Positions 60,844-64,000 of a DNA stretch of 64,000 nucleotides are shown piece by piece. Source of the DNA: Isosphaeraceae bacterium. Its GTDB lineage: Bacteria; Planctomycetota; Planctomycetia; Isosphaerales; Isosphaeraceae. How positions within the stretch are numbered: position 1 is the stretch's first letter; every line of letters begins with the position of its first letter. The notes below the pieces were generated by a model. It saw nothing but the letters and a program-made list of their open reading frames with translations. It made no database searches and was not told where the DNA came from. The translations under genes and the position numbers were made by a program. Where the stretch lies: assembly GCA_025356435.1 (NCBI GenBank), contig JANXSY010000104.1, positions 1-64,000 of the forward strand. Reading direction: 5' to 3'.

Positions 60844-62031
60844 ATGTCCTCGACCACCCGTCCCTCGAATTCCGCCTTCTGGCGATGCGACCGTTGCGGC
60901 ACCCCGAACCCGTCGGCGTCTTACGTGATGGCCTGCCTGGGATGCGGATCGCCGCGGTCGGCCGTCGCGGTGAAGGCCGAGACGACGCAAAGTCTGGTCC
61001 CGCCGTCCCGGACCCAGCGACGGCGGCGGCTGATCCTGCTCGGCCTGGTGGTCGGATATGGGCTGGCCGTCTTCGTCGCCGGCCTTATGGTCCGCCTGGT
61101 CGGGGATGCCTGGTGGCCAGGCCTCCTCTTGCTGATGTCGCCTCGATGGTTATTCCTGGCTCCCGCCTTACCGCTGGGGATCGTCGCCTGGCGGATGAAG
61201 CGGCTCTGGGTGGTGGGGATAGTTGGGATCGAAGTGATCTTCGTGCTCGGCCCGATCATGGGCTTCAGCTTCCCCTTGGGACGGCTCGCGGGAAAGCCAC
61301 CCGAAGGGCCGACGTTGCGGATCATGACCTTCAATCGCGGTGGCGGCCCAAACGACGTGGCGCGCCTCGCCCGCTATCTCGACCGCAACAAGGTCGACGT
61401 CGTCTGTTTCCAGGAGTTCGCCCCTGACCCTGCACTCGAGGCCTATTTCGCGGCCGGGAAGTGGCATCGCGACTCCTCTGGGGCGATCGCCAGCCGCTAT
61501 CCGATCGTCGCCGAGATACCGCGCCCTCCTGAGCACAACCTCGACCGCGACCGCTACACCGTGACCATCCTCCGGACCAAAATCGCCGGTCCCGAAGGCC
61601 GATTGTTCGTCGTCGCCTCGATCCACCTGCCGACGTTGCGGCCCGGCCTTAACCGACTCTTCCGGGGGGATGTCGCCGGTCTACGGCTGCAGGCGGTCTG
61701 GTGGGGCGAGGAGATGGCCCGACTGGTCGACGTCCTCACCGATTCCGGCGGCCTTCCCCTCCTCATCGGAGGCGACTTCAACATGCCGGTCGAGTCGGCC
61801 GCCCTCTCGTCGGTGCTTGGTAACGGCGTCTTCCAGTCGGCGTTTGAGGAGGCTGGGATCGGCTGGGGTTATACAAGGCCCGCCTCAGTACCGTGGGTGC
61901 GGATCGACCACATTCTGACGACCCCCGATTGGACTGTGACCCGATGTTGGGTCGGACCCGACTTCGGCTCAGACCATCGTTCACTCGTCGCCGAGGTCGT
62001 CTTTCCCGCCCCCCAGTCGGTGCGACCGTGA
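60844..62031 (+). CDS. Zinc finger, transmembrane, endonuclease/exonuclease/phosphatase fusion protein
   Basis: This 395-residue protein has three parts. An N-terminal RanBP2-like zinc finger (about 12-37) is spaced WxCx2Cx3Nx8Cx2C (WRCDRCGTPNPSAS, then CLGCGS). About three membrane helices lie near 60-145. A C-terminal endonuclease/exonuclease/phosphatase (EEP) domain (about 158-390) has FNRGGG, the catalytic Glu in CFQEFAP, SIHLP, GGDFNMPV, RIDHIL and GSDHRSL. The EEP domain would lie outside or at the membrane face opposite the zinc finger. It is related to secreted EEP proteins such as YafD. Substrate (DNA, RNA, phospholipid or inositol phosphate) is unknown. Confidence 0.88.
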   Translation: MSSTTRPSNSAFWRCDRCGTPNPSASYVMACLGCGSPRSAVAVKAETTQSLVPPSRTQRRRRLILLGLVVGYGLAVFVAGLMVRLVGDAWWPGLLLLMSPRWLFLAPALPLGIVAWRMKRLWVVGIVGIEVIFVLGPIMGFSFPLGRLAGKPPEGPTLRIMTFNRGGGPNDVARLARYLDRNKVDVVCFQEFAPDPALEAYFAAGKWHRDSSGAIASRYPIVAEIPRPPEHNLDRDRYTVTILRTKIAGPEGRLFVVASIHLPTLRPGLNRLFRGDVAGLRLQAVWWGEEMARLVDVLTDSGGLPLLIGGDFNMPVESAALSSVLGNGVFQSAFEEAGIGWGYTRPASVPWVRIDHILTTPDWTVTRCWVGPDFGSDHRSLVAEVVFPAPQSVRP

Positions 62032-62162
62032 AGATCGATCCCGGGGCTTACGTTTTTCAAGACATCTAAGTTGCGTGAATTTTCCCCCTCGCTTAGCCTG
62101 AATTAATCGGTAAACCCCGCGCACCTCTGAACGACACGACCGAGACGGGACTGAACCCTCCA

Positions 62163-64000
62163 ATGCCGACGATCATCGCCCCGACCGCGAGTCGCGAGGA
62201 CATCGACCGGATCGTTCATTCGGACCACTGGGACCCGTTTACGGTCCTCGGCCAGCACGAGTGGGCCGGGTCAGGCAAACCGGGCCGAGTCATCCGGGCT
62301 TTCCTCCCCGAGGCTGAGCAGGCATGGGTCGTTGACCTCGCCAAGGGAGAGCCAGGTGTTCGCCTGGCGATGGAACGGGTCGACGCCGCCGGCTTCTTCG
62401 AGGCGACGTTCTCTGACCGCGCCCAGCCATTCCCCTATCGGCTCGCCGTCGAGAACCACGAGGGGCACGCATGGGACTTCGTTGACGCCTACCAGTTCTC
62501 CCCGGTGCTCACCGACTTCGACCTCCACCTCCTTGGCGAGGGAAAGCACCTTCGCAACTTCGAGAAGCTCGGGGCGCACCTCATCAACCATGAGGGATTT
62601 CGAGGTGTCCACTTCGCCGTCTGGGCACCGAACGCCCTCCGCGTGAGTGTGGTCGGCAACTTCAATCACTGGGACGGCCGACGCAACCCGATGCGGGTGA
62701 GGGGCTCGGGCGGGATCTGGGAGATCTTCGTCCCTGATATCAGCCAGGGCGAGGTCTACAAGTTTGAGATCAAGAGCCGAGAAAACGGCTACATGGTCTC
62801 GAAGTCTGACCCCTACGGATACGCGGCTGAGCTTCGCCCCAAGACCGCATCGGTCGTCTGGGACGTGGACCACTTCCCGTGGACCGACGACGAATGGATG
62901 GCCGACCGCCCTCGACGCCAGGCACTCGACGCGCCGATGGCTGTCTACGAGGTCCATCTCGGCTCGTGGAGGCGGTCGCCTGAGCGAGGGAACAGCTTCC
63001 TCAGCTATCGAGAGCTGGCCGTGCAGCTCGTTGATTACCTCAAAGAGACCGGCTTCACCCACGTTGAACTGATGCCGGTGGGCGAGTTTCCGTTTGACGG
63101 CAGTTGGGGCTATCAGCCGGTCGGCTATTACGCACCGACATCGCGGTTCGGCACGCCCGACGACTTCGCCTACTTCGTCGACACCCTTCACCGCAACGGC
63201 TTCGGCATCATCCTCGACTGGGTGCCCGCCCACTTTCCCAACGATGAGCACGGCCTCGCCTTCTTCGACGGCACCCACCTGTTCGAACATGCCGACCCAC
63301 GCATGGGCGAGCACAAAGACTGGGGCACGAAGATCTTCAACTACGGCCGCGCCGAGGTGCGGAACTTCCTGTTCGGCAACGCCCTTTTCTGGTTCGAGCA
63401 CTACCACATCGACGGCCTGCGGGTCGACGCTGTCGCCTCAATGCTCTATCTCGACTACTCGCGCAAGGCCGACGAGTGGGTGCCCAACATCCACGGCGGT
63501 AACGAGAACCTCGACGCGATCGACTTCATTCAGCGGTTCAACGAGATCGTCCACAGCGAGCACCCGGGAGTGCTGACGATCGCCGAAGAGTCGACCAGCT
63601 ACTCCGGCGTCTCGCGGCCGACCTACACCGGCGGCCTTGGGTTCAGCCTCAAGTGGAACATGGGTTGGATGAACGATACCCTGTCGTACATCGAGAAAGA
63701 CCCGATCTACCGCAAGTATGAACACGGCGCGCTCACGTTCTCGATGATCTATGCGTTCAACGAGAACTTCATGCTGCCGCTCTCGCACGACGAGGTCGTC
63801 CACGGCAAGGGATCATTGATCGATAAGATGCCGGGTGACCACTGGCAGAAGTTCGCCAATCTGCGGCTCTTGTTCGGCTATATGTACGGCCATCCCGGCA
63901 AGAAACTCCACTTCATGGGCAACGAGTTTGCCCAGTGGCGTGAGTGGGACCACGACCACAGTCTCGACTGGCACCTGCTCGAGTGGAACGACCACAAGGG
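62163..64000 (+). CDS. glgB: 1,4-alpha-glucan branching enzyme, N-terminal part (runs off the window)
   Basis: At least 612 residues of glycogen branching enzyme are present, starting [20 protein letters not shown]. The N-terminal CBM48 modules include [20 protein letters not shown] (near 150). The GH13 catalytic barrel contains GVPAHF-like [20 protein letters not shown], the nucleophile Asp in [17 protein letters not shown] (near 420), the acid Glu in LTIAEESTS and the His-Asp of [13 protein letters not shown]. The C-terminal domain is outside the window. It transfers alpha-1,4 glucan segments to alpha-1,6 branch points. Confidence 0.97.
   Translation, partial: MPTIIAPTASREDIDRIVHSDHWDPFTVLGQHEWAGSGKPGRVIRAFLPEAEQAWVVDLAKGEPGVRLAMERVDAAGFFEATFSDRAQPFPYRLAVENHEGHAWDFVDAYQFSPVLTDFDLHLLGEGKHLRNFEKLGAHLINHEGFRGVHFAVWAPNALRVSVVGNFNHWDGRRNPMRVRGSGGIWEIFVPDISQGEVYKFEIKSRENGYMVSKSDPYGYAAELRPKTASVVWDVDHFPWTDDEWMADRPRRQALDAPMAVYEVHLGSWRRSPERGNSFLSYRELAVQLVDYLKETGFTHVELMPVGEFPFDGSWGYQPVGYYAPTSRFGTPDDFAYFVDTLHRNGFGIILDWVPAHFPNDEHGLAFFDGTHLFEHADPRMGEHKDWGTKIFNYGRAEVRNFLFGNALFWFEHYHIDGLRVDAVASMLYLDYSRKADEWVPNIHGGNENLDAIDFIQRFNEIVHSEHPGVLTIAEESTSYSGVSRPTYTGGLGFSLKWNMGWMNDTLSYIEKDPIYRKYEHGALTFSMIYAFNENFMLPLSHDEVVHGKGSLIDKMPGDHWQKFANLRLLFGYMYGHPGKKLHFMGNEFAQWREWDHDHSLDWHLLEWNDHK

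Overview
The window looks like a chromosomal segment of a high-GC planctomycete, most likely of the Isosphaeraceae (Singulisphaera/Paludisphaera/Tundrisphaera-like). This rests on the gene content: a Tat-exported DUF1501 protein, a DUF1080 protein, a Tat-exported sugar-isomerase-like TIM barrel, PEP-CTERM and HAF-repeat proteins, Hanks-type kinase and PP2C genes, a MoxR/vWA locus of planctomycete type, squalene-hopene cyclase with hpnH/hpnG, and a CrtN-type carotenoid desaturase. I see no prophage, insertion sequence, CRISPR array, rRNA or tRNA. About 50 genes are packed on both strands, many with 1-17 nt overlaps.

Layout. 0-13 kb: the end of an ALDH1/2-type aldehyde dehydrogenase, an MgtC-family membrane protein, a HAF-repeat PEP-CTERM protein, the oxidative pentose phosphate pair zwf-opcA, a DUF1501 protein, an FAD dehydrogenase, and a signalling pair (FHA-GAF-SpoIIE phosphatase and Hanks-type kinase). 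13-22.6 kb: two envelope proteins, a tandem M16 peptidase, a PP2C phosphatase, a PLP trans-sulfuration enzyme and a multi-BON periplasmic protein. 22.8-26.7 kb: a hopanoid operon shc-hpnH-hpnG, for cyclisation of squalene followed by side-chain extension. 26.7-29.7 kb: two small unknowns and two TIM-barrel isomerases. 29.7-37.4 kb: a tightly coupled envelope-glycan cluster with four glycosyltransferases, a CDP-alcohol phosphatidyltransferase carrying an N-terminal nucleotidyltransferase-like region, a methyltransferase, a polysaccharide deacetylase-like protein and a 49-aa membrane protein. 37.4-40.4 kb: a lipoprotein phosphoesterase, a zinc-ribbon protein and a DUF1080 protein.

40.5-46.4 kb holds the most unusual structure. 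It is a MoxR-BatA-vWA-coiled-coil locus in which every gene is damaged: a 1-nt insertion in moxR, a deletion that fuses moxR inside Walker B to the middle of a BatA-like gene, a 7-bp tandem duplication, an in-frame amber codon in the vWA gene, and a 1-nt insertion near the end of the last gene. I saw no comparable lesion elsewhere in the window.

46.5-50.6 kb carries an aldo/keto reductase, a CBS-pair protein, a pterin-4a-carbinolamine dehydratase, a triple YbjQ-domain protein and panB. 50.6-55.8 kb (minus strand) carries a GT-C membrane protein, a PlsC-type acyltransferase, a family-2 glycosyltransferase and a CrtN/CrtI-like desaturase, resembling the tail of a C30 carotenoid pathway that, like the hopanoids, would draw on squalene. 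Directly upstream on the same strand are three overlapping two-component genes (55.85-59.46 kb). The window ends with nadA, a zinc-finger/TM/endonuclease-exonuclease-phosphatase fusion, and a glgB that runs off the edge.
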